Source: Certhia americana
Lineage: Eukaryota > Chordata > Aves > Passeriformes > Certhiidae
Direction of reading: 5' to 3'
Assembly (NCBI GenBank): GCA_018697195.1
Contig: CM031858.1
Coordinates: forward strand, 87,945,277-88,009,276
Length of the DNA: 64,000 bases
A program made the translations under genes and the position numbers. Each line of letters begins with the position of its first letter. Position 1 is the stretch's first letter. The notes below the pieces were generated by a model. It was not told where the DNA came from and ran no database searches. It was given only the letters and a program-made list of their open reading frames with translations. Below are positions 39,101-47,646 of the stretch, in pieces.

Positions 39101-40690
39101 CCCTTGTACAAAGTCTCTCTCCAGCTTTCTTCAGGTACCACAAGGCTGCTTTGAGGTCTACACAGCTCCTTCTCAGTGGTTCCCATTTTGCACTCACTGC
39201 CTAAAGGAGGAAATGCGAAGCAAATTTCAATTGTATAGCGCTGAACTTCAGGCCAAGCACTACACGTAAAGCTGTGGAAACACTTTTACAAACAAGAAAT
39301 ATACTATTATGCACGGATTTAAAAGCATTTTAAATTTCTCATTTTACACAGATCCCTGTGCAGGGCAGGTGGCAATTATGCCAGCTCACCAACAGACAAG
39401 GCAATACCTAGGGCATGCTGGAGACAAACAATGGAAATTGTATACTAACATGTTGCTCCTTCTCTTACTCTCCTTCTACTCCACTTCCCAATATTACACA
39501 CATATATGAACACACAGCATGCAAAATACGTACTAAAATGAGACTAATTCTGTATATACTATGGTGAAAATAATCTTTTTAACCTATCAGATAATTTATA
39601 TTTCAATTAATATCCAACAGAAAAAAATAAAAAACAAAATCAGTCTGCAGAGAAATGGAATAAACCTTGGGAAAATACAGCTTTGGGAAAATACAGTTTT
39701 GAATGCCCTATTAGAAAGTACCATGTAATCTAAGATATCTAAACAATGCAGCTTCCTCAGCAAAATGCTTCTTCTCAAAGTAAACTGGATAAAATAAGTA
39801 TCATATAAAGAAGTACACACAAATCTTACACACAATTCTACTTAAATTTATCCACAGTTTTTCTGCATGGTCAGATAATTCTATTCAAAGTTGATTGAGA
39901 AGTGAAGCTATTTCCCCTGTTTTCATTTAAAAATAACTGATATTTTAAATCAGTAGTACTAAAGGTAATAAACCTTGCAGAATAAAATACACTAAAAACA
40001 CAGAGTGCAAACCTCCATTAATCCCCTTTCCTTCCCCACACCCAAATAAAGAGACTCTACTGATGTACAAAAGAGTGTAAAGAACAGTCCTGAGCCACAA
40101 TGTTTTCATTGTTTATGTCATCTTTGCATTTCTGAAAATATGTACTGAAATCACTACAGGAATTTATAAGGTCTCCTCCTTTCAGGAAGAGTCCTTTTTA
40201 CCAGTCCTTTGAAGGAAGAGCACATCGCAATTCAGGAGTTCCCTTTAAATATGAATTACATATTCATAGTTGATAATGATCACCAGATCTGTTTCTTTGT
40301 GGTTCCCATATCATATAAAAGACCTTTTTCCAGATACAATCTGCATGCCATGATTTTATGACATTGAGGTTGGTTGGCTTGAAAGTAAATTAAAACAGCA
40401 CCTTTTAAACCCACTTCATAAGCAATAATTCTGCAATTTGTTATAACAAAGCTACATCTTTTGGAGATACCATGCCTCAGGGTCCCATATTTCATCTGCA
40501 GCTTTCAAACAAATTTTTATGTATTTAAAAAGAAAGAGTTTTCCAAACTTACGTTGACTTTGAAGCTTTGTACTGAGCCATCCAAAAAATGGACGTTACA
40601 GATTATTTCTGATCGGGTTTTCTCTTTTGGTAGCTCTGATGCTCGTATGTTATTTATCCTCCCACCTAATGCTCGTAAACGGGAGTTCAT
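3046..40690 (-). CDS. PTPN3: PTPN3 (PTPH1) 5' coding part, ten exons, start codon to most of FERM domain
   Basis: Tyrosine-protein phosphatase non-receptor type 3 is a cytoskeleton/membrane-associated phosphatase with an N-terminal FERM domain, a PDZ domain and a C-terminal PTP domain. Ten minus-strand exons were assembled by eye. Lengths 138, 108, 43, 79, 45, 53, 121, 88, 89 and 64 nt sum to 828 nt, and every splice phase agrees. The translation begins [16 protein letters not shown] and runs through [71 protein letters not shown] and [14 protein letters not shown]. These match mammalian PTPN3 (recalled) more closely than its paralogue PTPN4: the [13 protein letters not shown] and CTSFYPWVNILK blocks are PTPN3-specific. 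The FERM domain starts near residue 29. F1 is in exons 1-3, F2 in exons 4-8 and F3 from exon 9 on. The PDZ and phosphatase exons are outside the window, so this is a partial gene with no visible break. Confidence 0.96.
3110..8215 (-). other. PTPN3: PTPN3 intron, coding exons 9-10
   Basis: A 5106 bp AT-rich intron bounded by GTAAAT and TTCTTTTAG on the minus strand. I see no recognisable mobile element. It contains an A/C-rich tract at about 4854-4920 and a short GA-rich purine run near 6458-6490. Small open frames at 4048-4363 and 4661-4945 have no family resemblance and no splice or conservation support. Confidence 0.75.
8216..8304 (-). CDS. PTPN3: PTPN3 coding exon 9 (FERM F3)
   Basis: Eighty-nine nucleotides, residues 226-254 plus two bases. 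It reads [15 protein letters not shown], then [14 protein letters not shown] and part of Trp 255. The acceptor is TTTTGTAG and the donor is TG|GTAAAT. This opens the PH/PTB-like F3 lobe. The [13 protein letters not shown] block distinguishes PTPN3 from PTPN4 (DQSNNEIMIGVMS). Differences from human are Ala-Gly-Val to Gly-Gly-Ile and Tyr to Leu after RK. Confidence 0.97.
11215..11240. repeat. 13-bp perfect tandem duplication
   Basis: TTTTTGGGTAGAC occurs twice head to tail, and TTAAACCTTTT flanks the pair on both sides. Looks like a replication slippage product. Confidence 0.85.
12604..12627. repeat. Perfect hairpin, 9-bp stem, 6-nt loop
   Basis: GTTAAATAC, loop TTCTTA, then GTATTTAAC. All nine pairs are perfect but AT-rich, so stability is modest. 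Confidence 0.85.
12983..13070 (-). CDS. PTPN3: PTPN3 coding exon 8 (end of FERM F2)
   Basis: Eighty-eight nucleotides, residues 196-225. It completes serine 196 (AG|T) and reads [20 protein letters not shown], then YGVELHSGR. The acceptor is TTCTTTTAG and the donor is [18 protein letters not shown] is the hallmark end of F2 in the 4.1 superfamily. Apart from Asp to Glu in TLDF it equals the human sequence as I recall it, the most conserved exon seen here. It ends in phase 0. Confidence 0.97.
13107..13126. repeat. A20 homopolymer
   Basis: Twenty A on the plus strand, U20 in the PTPN3 pre-mRNA, ending 36 nt upstream of the coding exon 8 acceptor. It could strengthen the pyrimidine tract but is not the tract immediately next to the AG. 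Confidence 0.9.
13644..13681. repeat. AT-rich inverted repeat
   Basis: TACCTGTAT at 13644-13652 pairs with ATACAGGTA at 13673-13681 across a 20-nt loop that itself contains related ATAAATAC copies. Local duplication within an intron. Confidence 0.75.
16831..16951 (-). CDS. PTPN3: PTPN3 coding exon 7 (FERM F2)
   Basis: The exon is 121 nt, residues 156-195 plus two bases. The acceptor is TTCTTAACAG and the donor is CACAG|GTAATA. It encodes [17 protein letters not shown], then [22 protein letters not shown]. Human reads HFGDYNSSIHHPGYLSD and [22 protein letters not shown], so length is identical and divergence is highest around the surface loop [10 protein letters not shown]. This exon sits alone between introns of 8758 and 3760 bp. 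Confidence 0.96.
21322..21535 (-). mobile_element. CR1 LINE 3' fragment, diverged
   Basis: Plus strand reads AGAATCACAAAGTCATTTAGG, then TTGGACAAGACATCTAAGATCAT, a block around CCAGCACTGCCAAGCCAACC and GGACAGCCTCTTCCAAAGC, and TTTTTCCTAATACAGAACC. This is an older CR1 subtype than the copy at 38838, similar to the copy at 61036, in the same orientation as PTPN3. Confidence 0.85.
24204..24272. repeat. G/T-rich to A/C-rich imperfect inverted pair
   Basis: GGGTTTGGGGG and T-rich sequence is followed by A-rich sequence ending in AAACCC. The arms can pair imperfectly, and the left arm is quadruplex-like. Confidence 0.6.
25710..25762 (-). CDS. PTPN3: PTPN3 coding exon 6 (53 nt, FERM F2)
   Basis: Reads (R)[17 protein letters not shown] plus one base, residues 138-155. 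The acceptor is CTTTTCCAG and the donor is T|GTAAGT. The segment corresponds to [19 protein letters not shown] in human, an F2 helix pair well conserved across 4.1 proteins. The trailing T joins CA of the next exon to make serine 156, keeping the frame. Confidence 0.95.
25763..26664 (-). other. PTPN3: PTPN3 intron, coding exons 5-6
   Basis: A 902 bp intron. Several overlapping short ORFs occur on both strands at 26044-26480, but none resembles a known protein. No repeat recognised. Confidence 0.75.
26665..26709 (-). CDS. PTPN3: PTPN3 coding exon 5 (45 nt, FERM F2)
   Basis: Very short exon reading (R)[14 protein letters not shown], residues 123-137, with acceptor TTTTCTAG and donor AG|GTAATA. 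It begins the first helix of the F2 lobe. Mammalian PTPN3 and PTPN4 read HLYFLQLKMDICEG here (recalled), so this copy has Tyr to Phe, Met to Thr and Cys to Ala changes. More distant FERM proteins vary at the same sites. It is too short to stand out as an ORF and was found by the exon gap and phase requirement between exons 4 and 6. Confidence 0.93.
26710..28119 (-). other. PTPN3: PTPN3 intron, coding exons 4-5
   Basis: A 1410 bp intron, AT-rich, with an A19 run at 27848-27866. There is a C-rich/A-rich patch at 27723-27765. No CR1, RNA gene or ORF worth naming. Confidence 0.75.
28120..28198 (-). CDS. PTPN3: PTPN3 coding exon 4 (FERM F1/F2 junction)
   Basis: Seventy-nine nucleotides, residues 97-122 plus two bases. 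It reads [19 protein letters not shown] followed by TLQQEQT, with acceptor ATATTGCAG and donor [18 protein letters not shown] is the conserved beta-strand and turn leading from F1 into F2 in the 4.1 family. The only change from human in the first part is Thr to Met after Cys. The split AG|G arginine codon leads into exon 5. Confidence 0.96.
28199..29183 (-). other. PTPN3: PTPN3 intron, coding exons 3-4
   Basis: A 985 bp intron with a G/T-rich patch around 28805-28860. A mildly GC-richer stretch at 28640-28740 includes a 68-codon open frame with no recognisable family. Nothing else seen. Confidence 0.75.
29184..29226 (-). CDS. PTPN3: PTPN3 coding exon 3 (43 nt)
   Basis: A small exon covering residues 83-96 plus one base. 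It reads [14 protein letters not shown], with acceptor TTTCACAG and donor G|GTAAGA. Human PTPN3 reads RWLEASKAIRKQLK, so two alanines are prolines here; PTPN4 has a related DPSKSLKHEL-type segment. It encodes the end of F1 and the linker into F2. The split glycine codon (G|GA) joins it correctly to exon 4. Confidence 0.94.
29227..29388 (-). other. PTPN3: 162 bp PTPN3 intron with TG/CA-rich alternating tract
   Basis: The shortest intron here, with donor GTAAGT at 29388 and acceptor TTTCACAG before 29226. About half of it (about 29289-29366) is alternating purine/pyrimidine TG/CA and TA dinucleotides with an exact 20-bp palindrome in the middle. Length is close to the practical minimum for a vertebrate intron of this composition. 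Confidence 0.9.
29289..29366. repeat. TG/CA/TA dinucleotide microsatellite with 20-bp palindrome
   Basis: Imperfect (TG)n, (CA)n and (TA)n run. The central sequence TATGTGTGCATGCACACATA at 29308-29327 reads the same on both strands. Alternating purine/pyrimidine DNA like this is prone to Z-form, and the palindrome can fold into a hairpin. Confidence 0.85.
29389..29496 (-). CDS. PTPN3: PTPN3 coding exon 2 (FERM F1 lobe)
   Basis: This is a phase-0 exon of 36 codons, residues 47-82. The acceptor is TTGTTTTCAG and the donor is CCA|GTAAGT. It reads [17 protein letters not shown], then [10 protein letters not shown] and NETSVDSP. The VTEKEYFGL block is the signature of the F1 ubiquitin-like fold in the 4.1/PTPN3 family. 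The least conserved part is residues 75-78 after FGLQ, where human PTPN3 is acidic and this copy has QNET. It is separated from exon 3 by the shortest intron in the window (162 bp). Confidence 0.96.
30335..30990 (+). mobile_element. GC-rich neoavian interspersed repeat, probably ERV-derived leader/LTR
   Basis: The unit opens with a TGTTTGTGTGGCTAGATTTTGG-like start. It continues with degenerate tandem blocks of about 40-50 bp (a C(A/T)GCAG-type core, GTGAAGAATTGT, GTGGAAAACTGTCTCC, each followed by a cccactggagcag-like phrase). It ends with a TTTTTTAAGATTTATTTTACTTCTCATCC trailer, then GTAAATTCAG and CAGTCTGTTTTGCCTGC. I know this architecture from many neoavian genomes and believe it derives from an endogenous retrovirus, but the exact family name is not certain. 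No gag, pol or env reading frame is present; this is a decayed non-coding fragment. Its reverse strand gives a chance 186-codon ORF, which is not a gene. Confidence 0.6.
38838..39175 (-). mobile_element. CR1 LINE 3' fragment, about 340 bp
   Basis: Plus strand carries AAATCATAGAATGGTTTTAG, TTGGAAGGAACCTCAAAGATCAT, then CCTTCCACTACTCCAAGTTGCTC, CTGGCCTTGAAAGC, TTCTCTGGGCAATCC and CACTACATGCCCTTGTACAA, all diagnostic of the 3' region of avian CR1. It is the longest minus-strand CR1 piece here and truncated at its 5' end near 39175. Confidence 0.92.
39667..39698. repeat. 16-bp tandem duplication
   Basis: TTGGGAAAATACAG plus two bases is repeated once, with one mismatch in the last two bases. Confidence 0.85.
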
Positions 40691-40707
40691 AACTATTGCT
40701 GAATAAC
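40553..40707 (-). CDS. PTPN3: PTPN3 coding exon 1 with start codon (17 nt of 5' UTR)
   Basis: The acceptor TTTTATAG precedes 40707. The ATG is at 40690-40688, after 17 nt of 5' UTR, with G at -3. The 46 codons (residues 1-46) read [20 protein letters not shown], then [18 protein letters not shown] and SVQSFKVN, and the donor is GTAAGT. Human PTPN3 also has 46 residues before the next exon and begins [10 protein letters not shown], which supports this start. The basic leader is followed from about residue 29 by the first strand of the ubiquitin-like F1 lobe. Because the exon begins with an acceptor so close to the ATG, at least one non-coding exon must lie upstream. Confidence 0.96.
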
Positions 40708-41736
40708 CTATAAAACAAAAAATTATGTTTAATGACAGTTCTTATAATTCTCTGTTTGTTTTTCAGAGTAACTCACAACATCATGAAGACCTCATTACAC
40801 CCCAAGTTAACATATGCTTCTTATAGAAAAGAATAAATTGTAAAATTAGCCTGTTGTAAACCAGAACATAAATGCATGTAGAGGGAGTCCCATGTGGTAA
40901 ATGTGAACATTATCAAGAGAACCACAGGCAACCCCTGAAATGTATACTAGGTTAGGCATGAGCCACTGCCTTAGTTTGACTCACTAAACACCCCCTCCCC
41001 CTCTCCACCCAAAAAAATAGGAAGGTAATGTCAAGATAAGTTTTTACCATCTGTAACTAGGAAACCCCTTACCCCCTTTTACATTTCATACATATTTCTG
41101 TGTTTACCATACATGTTTCACTACAACAATTCTGTTTACTCTCAACTGGCAAAACAGTCTTGAGTTAATGCAAATCAGGTTCTATCAAGTCTAACACTTT
41201 GTTTCAGGAATATATATACAAACACCATATGTAAGGCAAGCAGAACTAACCTTAAAACATGTCAATATTTTACAGTCTAGATACATCAATTCATGAAGCC
41301 AGAAATGTATATCAAAGAAGAACATGCCATAAGAAAAAAATTATTTTGCAGCTTAGGCTTTTTTCTTTTATAAAAAAAACTCTTCATGAAAATCAAAACT
41401 CTGAAAACCAGTCTTTACAAATTAAAACAAACAAAAGAACATCCCATCAAACAGAAAAAGCTATTCATTGAAATAAGAGGAGAATTAAATTCAGACAAGC
41501 CTGTAAACATTTCAAGCCTCTCTTCACTGGATCAGTTTACCAATTAACATCACAGCGTTTAAAGCCAGTTGGCAAGCGAAGCAGAGGATAGTTTTCCAGG
41601 TTAATTACCATACCAATTACCAAACCATACCTCACTTATAAGGGGACAGCTACAAAGGGACTTGCATAACATGTGTTATGTAGACTGCAGGCCAAGCTAG
41701 ATGGGACCTATATGAGTACTATGTTGCTATCTCCCC

Positions 41737-41841
41737 TTTTTTTTTTTTTTTCCCTTAAAAACAAGGCTTCCTTTTTTTTTTTTTTTTTTTTTTTTTTCTC
41801 ACGGAACTAAAATTAAAAAATTTAGGGAAAAAAAAAAAAAA
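41737..41841. repeat. Two T runs (15 and 26 nt) followed by an A14 run
   Basis: T15 at 41737-41751, T26 at 41772-41797 and A14 at 41828-41841. T runs on the plus strand are A runs in the PTPN3 pre-mRNA, and the A14 can pair back to them. Length is likely unstable and error-prone in assembly. Confidence 0.9.
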
Positions 41842-44800
41842 TCACTTAAAATACCAAAGCATTGCATCTACTACACAGCTCTTTGAAAGGGCAATGTGAA
41901 AAGCATGAAGAGCCCTGAAATGTAAAATTTTATAAAGTGGGCTTTTTTGGGGTTGCAAAGACAACAAAGCAGCACAGTGATCCATCTTTACCCAACTATG
42001 TGTAATCTATACTCAGAAGCAGCTAAAACAATCGCCTTCTCACAGACAGCTCAGAAGTCAGACACACATTAGCATTCAACACTTCCAACAATACTCTCAT
42101 GGGGATTTTTGTCAGCCAATTAATAGTTTACCATTGCATATTTTCTAAAATCAAAACTGTAAGCTATCAAGACTCATTTTTTTAGGCAGCATGCATTTTA
42201 TTCCTCAGAAAAGGTGTGGTTTGGGGGTTTTAGCTGATGGTTTTGTCTGGCTCTTTTGTTTTTAAAGGAGGGGATAAAAAGAAAGATGTTCTCTTTAGGA
42301 GAATTATGAACAATATTTCCGTATAAACCACCAAACACTCCTATTGCTTTGTCATTTTTCTTGATATACAGTTAATAATAGTATGGGGTTTTTTTTTTAT
42401 TTTTTACATCCAGAAAAGGGGCTCATTTGGGAATGGTTGCTGTTAAATAAAACATACAGTTATCTAATTATCAGGAGTATACAAAAAGTTGATGACTAGC
42501 TATGATTGGAAGAGGAAGCCTTCAAGCTCACATTCTCTAATTTTCTAGCAGCTAAGTTTTAAACTATTTATTCAGCACTGTGTTCAACTTTCACCAAGAA
42601 GTCAAGTAACTACAGGAATTATACTACAAAGTCTTTTCTCCACTCTCCACCTCAGCTGGCAAAAAAACCCTTCTCATTTGCAGAAATAACTCTCTACCCA
42701 CTAGTCCACAGAAGGGTAAGTGGAAGGCTATCCTTTACTGTGGGTCAGACACTAGATGAGAATGTTTTGGTAGCCAGATTCAAAGCTTCATCAGCCTGGC
42801 TTCAAGGCTTGGTCTGCATTGCAATGCTAAACAGTCCCAGAGCCCAGACTTCTCCATTCCTGGGATAAAAGGCTACTTGACCCTTCTGCTTGTAATCCCC
42901 AACCTATCTTACACTTCTACCATTTCATTTCTCTATTCCATAATTATATTCAAACTTTGTCAGGCTTCAGCAGAGAGCAACAATCACAGAAGTCTCCAGC
43001 ACCCTGCTCCTGATCTATCCAGAGAGAGGGAGCAAAGAGTGCTCATCCCCTGAAGCCCTAGTGCAGAATGTGCTGCAGGTTAAACTACTCTTGGAGACTC
43101 TTCAGATGTTTGATACCTAACCCTAATCCCCCTCCAGCAGAGCATTATTTTTTCAAGTGTTACAATACAGCCAGATCTTGCTACTCATGCAAGCTCCAAA
43201 TGCAGAAGCCAGTAAAATATCATCAGTAACATTTATATACATATGTGCTTGCTATCCAGAAAAAAACAAGAAAAAACCACCAGCAAAACAAGAAAACTCT
43301 TATAACTGCAAAAAAAATTAACCTAAATAAACCAAATTGATGATTTTTATTTAAGTGACTGTACATAGTAGCACAAGTAATTGCACATCCATTTCATACT
43401 ATGGTCCCTCTGTAGGAAGCCCTGTCTGTATCTTGGATAACTTAAGCTATCCAAGAACTAACAGTATGTAAATACTTACATACTGCAATTCATTATGAAA
43501 TGTGAAGTCCTTAGTTTGAAATTTTTAGTCTTGTGCTATTTTTCCAGTTACCTTTGGTTTAACACCTTCAGACAAGCTGGACGCTGGGTTATATGCCAAA
43601 TGTCCCATGTGAAGCAGTAAGCTGGAAATTCATCACGAGAAATGCCAACCAGCAGTTTGCATTGGGTTTACAAATGAAAACCTCCAATTCCTTTACTTTT
43701 ACCACTTTTTGTAAAATCACACCAGGAACACAGAGTTCATGGTTTGTGTTTATGGCATGAAAAGAGCCCCAGCTGAGGCTGTCCTTGACAAAGCCAGCTG
43801 ACCACAGGAATTGTGCCAAGACAGGGACAAATGGCTGAGTGTTTGGATGCCGCAGCCATCAGTCAACCAGAGCTCAAGGGGACTAATCAAGCCCTAGGAA
43901 TCTGCCACCAGCTGGAGTCCCCAGCAGAGAAATCCACACCTTCTACTTCCCACCTCCATGGCCTTGAGCACCACTGTGCAAAGCCAGCTCCTCAGGGAGC
44001 TGTGCTATTGGTGTCACACTGCAGGAACCTGCCCATGCCACTTTGCATATCCCACCTCAGCATGCCACATGCTCAGCAAGTCTGCAAGGAAACAACTTAG
44101 TGAATCCCTAGCCTAAAGGATAAGGGAAGGAGAGCAGAAGACAGGTAAGCAGCTGAGTCGTTGGCATCTGCTCCATGACTTTTCATCCATAAGTGAGCTG
44201 TGTTCACAGCAGTAATTTAAACAGATTACTGAAACGGCTCATGGACCCCAGTGTAACATGGAAGCACATAAAGGAACCTGTAATGGCAACTGCTTTTGGG
44301 GAAGGCAGAGGGAACTGAGATCCCCAGCACAACCATAAGCCTTACACTCCACAGACTAGGGCTCTTAATCACCCTCCAGCCCTGAGCAACCAGAACCAGC
44401 CATTACATGCAAATCTCAGTTCCTGTTTGCAGCCGCAGGACGGAGGCTGATTCAGAAACGAAAGAAAATTTTAAAAAAACCTGTAAGACAATTTAACATT
44501 ATCAACAAGTCAATACTTCAGTATTTTTCCCTTTCCCTAAAATAAGCATGTTTTCCCTAAAAAAATCCAGAAAGCTGGGAGGTACATTTTAATTTTAACA
44601 AACAAAACCACCCCCAAGCACAGTTATTTTCACACTTATAAAGTATAAAACAAACATGTGGAATTCGATCCCATAATGAAGTCATGCATTAGGCTTACTA
44701 GAAACAAATACAAGTACAGCTATGGAGAAAAGTTAATGTTTTCCAAGTACATTAAACACATTTCTGGACAAGTTTGGTTATGCATGCCTTCTTCTACAGT

Positions 44801-47585
44801 AACACTGCAGTCAAGCAGAACAAAAATAACATGTTTTCCTCATCCTTTGTATTGAAGACTGACTTTTAAAAATACTTTTTCCTATACCAGTATTTGATTT
44901 CTTTCCAACTGCTTGGAAATTGTTGTTAAAAAAAAACAAGACTCCATTATCAGTGTAACTACCATTAACTTCTTTCTTACCAAGTAATTAAATCAAGGGC
45001 AGATTTGTTGAGTATACATTTAAGGACCTTCTACATATAATCACACTGTGTATAACTTTAATAGTTTTGCTGGGTTTGTGATTGTTTGAAGGTTTGGGGT
45101 TTTTCAAATAAATCATTTATTACCTCCATTTCTTTGGATAAATAGGGATAATTTACTCCTATAAATGGGCGCACTCTTTGGAGGAGACTACTGCACTAAG
45201 TTTTCTCAGTTTATTACAGTCTCGACTGAAAATGTTGGCCTCTCAAAAATCATATATATTACAGAATCTGTGGGAATGTAATTTGCCAAAGGATAGTAAG
45301 GCTTCCAACCCACTTTCACTGTCTGAGTGACCACCCCTGACAAGGGGCAAAGAGCAGTATTAAAGGCATGGCCAAGTCTTGTGTGTCCCTTCATTAACAG
45401 TTATGTTTTATGGTTATCTATTCCTTTACTTAAAAGGTACAAAATGAATTACATAGGAATGTAAAGAGGTACAACAAAGTAAAGGTGTCTTTGTAACAAG
45501 GTATATCCCTAAGACAACTGATACAAATGCTCTTCAGCATACAGCAGCCCCATGCAGTTAAAGTTATTTTACACACCTCAAAGCCATATCCTATCATCAG
45601 TGAATCTTAACGAGGACTAAATTATTCAGCCAAATAGAAGAATTAGGTTTAACTCACTACATACGAAAGCCAGGTCCTGCTTTCACCTTCTGCAGAGGAA
45701 ATGCTTCATCTTTTCTACATTCCCAAAGAGAAATTAGATGCCTCCCTATAATAAAAAATTCAGCTCTTCTATTTCACTGGAAAGTCCCAAGAGGTATTGA
45801 CCACAAAACAAATTACCAGGCATTACTAAAGCAACAACCAAAGTAAAAGATAAACTTCATTTTGAGCAGTGTGTGTAGGTCACCATTTTCTCCTTATTTG
45901 TAGTTATTTCCTCACAAAATTTTCCTGACATATTCATGTAAGTGATATAGAAAATAAGTGTGAAAACCACAAGCAACATAATGAAACTTCACATCACTTG
46001 GATAAATAAAAGCTAAAAAAAAATCCAATCTGAAGCATTTAAACCATAAATATAGAACAAGCATGAAAGCCTTAGATGATTAAGCCTTACAGCTAATGGT
46101 ATAAAAATACCTCTAAACCGAGATACAAAGAATAAAGGCCTGTTACAGCACAGCCTTCCTTAGAACAGGAACAAAGGTTAATATTCATGCTGAAAGTTGG
46201 TGCATGTGTGTAGATACACACACGCCTTCCAAAGTAGTAGCTGCAAGTTTTCAAACCACTGTTCTTTAAGAAAGGCAGCAGTATCATTATAATAGAGACT
46301 CTACACACCAAAGTTAAAATCAACATTAATAAAATTAAAGATCTGGCTTTCTTAGATTTGTTTCCAGTGGCTGACACCTATGATATTTTCAAGCACAGCA
46401 AAAATATTTATCTTTCATGTAAGTAACCAATATGCCTAGCAAAGCATTCCAAGAATGTTTTCAAAAATGGCACTAATAAGGCTAAAATCATTGTAGTTAT
46501 CATCTTAGGTTTTCCAGAAAAAAAAACCTGTAGGCAGAGATTCTTCACAGAAAATTAGTCCATATAAGCAAAAAAAATAGGCATTTTGAAGTTATACCTT
46601 AAACAGGCATAACACCTATTTCCAGCCCATAATTTAACAGAACCAGTACAGAACAGAGCAAAGAGAAAACATCCTTCCACAGTAAAATATAATGATACCT
46701 CTTCTTCATTTAATAGCCCTTAATGCTGGAGTTCACCCACAAATAAGCCTTCAGGGCAGACCACATACAGTATGACACCTCTATTTGTTTATTTAGAACA
46801 TACTTCAAAGCATTTTCATTTCAATGAAGGCAGGTACAAGAATGAAAGGCTCATTCTGAAAGCAAAAACCAGACCACAAGTCATTGTGAATACTCTTTCC
46901 TCTTCTAACCAGCACAGAATTAGAATCTAGCTTTTTATTTCACTTTTAAAAGCCAGTAAGTAAATAAACTAGATCTGTTCCTATGTCTAGAAATCAGGTA
47001 CCTGCCTACAGTAGTCATTGCCTTTTAGGAGCGTACCCAGTATATGCTGGTGAAAAAATTTTAAAAAATCCCTACACCACTACAAGAGGTTAGGTGCTTA
47101 ATTAGTGCATAAAATTAAATAATTAAGTGATTTTTAAGCCTTCCCTCACTTCACTTAGCTTTTCATTATAACAGAACCCTGGTAAATCCGTATTGCGAAG
47201 TGTTTTCATGGGAAATCCAGCTATTTTAAACTCTGGATTCAGCAAGACCCCACATGAATGTCAAAGACAGACTGGAAGAGATGGATGAGAGAGGAAATAT
47301 GCCTTTCAGTTCTAGTATTATACTGTACTGAGATCCCACTAAACCAGTATCATACTGAAGGTAATGAAAGCAGTGCGAGCAGCTGCAGTATCTGGTGCAG
47401 AAAACCACATACCACAATAAGCCACTCATCCTTATTTCAGTTCTGCTGCCTGGGACCTACGTACACGCATGCAGCTGCACTAGGGACAACATTTCTGTTG
47501 GGGACAATCTTACAGTGGCAGAGGTAAAACACTAAGTCACCAAATTATCCTTAAAAGAAAGGAAATACATCAAACATTTGTTCTG

Positions 47586-47646
47586 TATATACATACATAC
47601 ATACATACATATATATATATATACACACGTATGTTACATATATATT
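47586..47646. repeat. (TACA)n / (TA)n microsatellite
   Basis: A run of about five ATAC tetranucleotides followed by (TA)n and a short (CA) stretch, with a second TATATA segment just after. Likely length-polymorphic. Confidence 0.9.

Larger units (their letters stand above)
29497..40552 (-). other. PTPN3: PTPN3 intron, coding exons 1-2 (11 kb)
   Basis: An 11056 bp intron from AAC|GTAAGT to CTTGTTTTCAG. It includes the retroviral-type repeat at 30335-30990, a CR1 at 38838-39175, a 16-bp tandem duplication at 39667-39698, and an A/C-rich tract at 31160-31204. The GC-richer stretch 29740-30130 before the retroviral-type repeat may belong to an older element I cannot name. From 31400 to 38800 I see only scattered small ORFs with no family match. 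Confidence 0.75.

Noticed and set aside
40461..40706. 81-codon plus-strand ORF
   Set aside because: It is the antisense shadow of PTPN3 coding exon 1.
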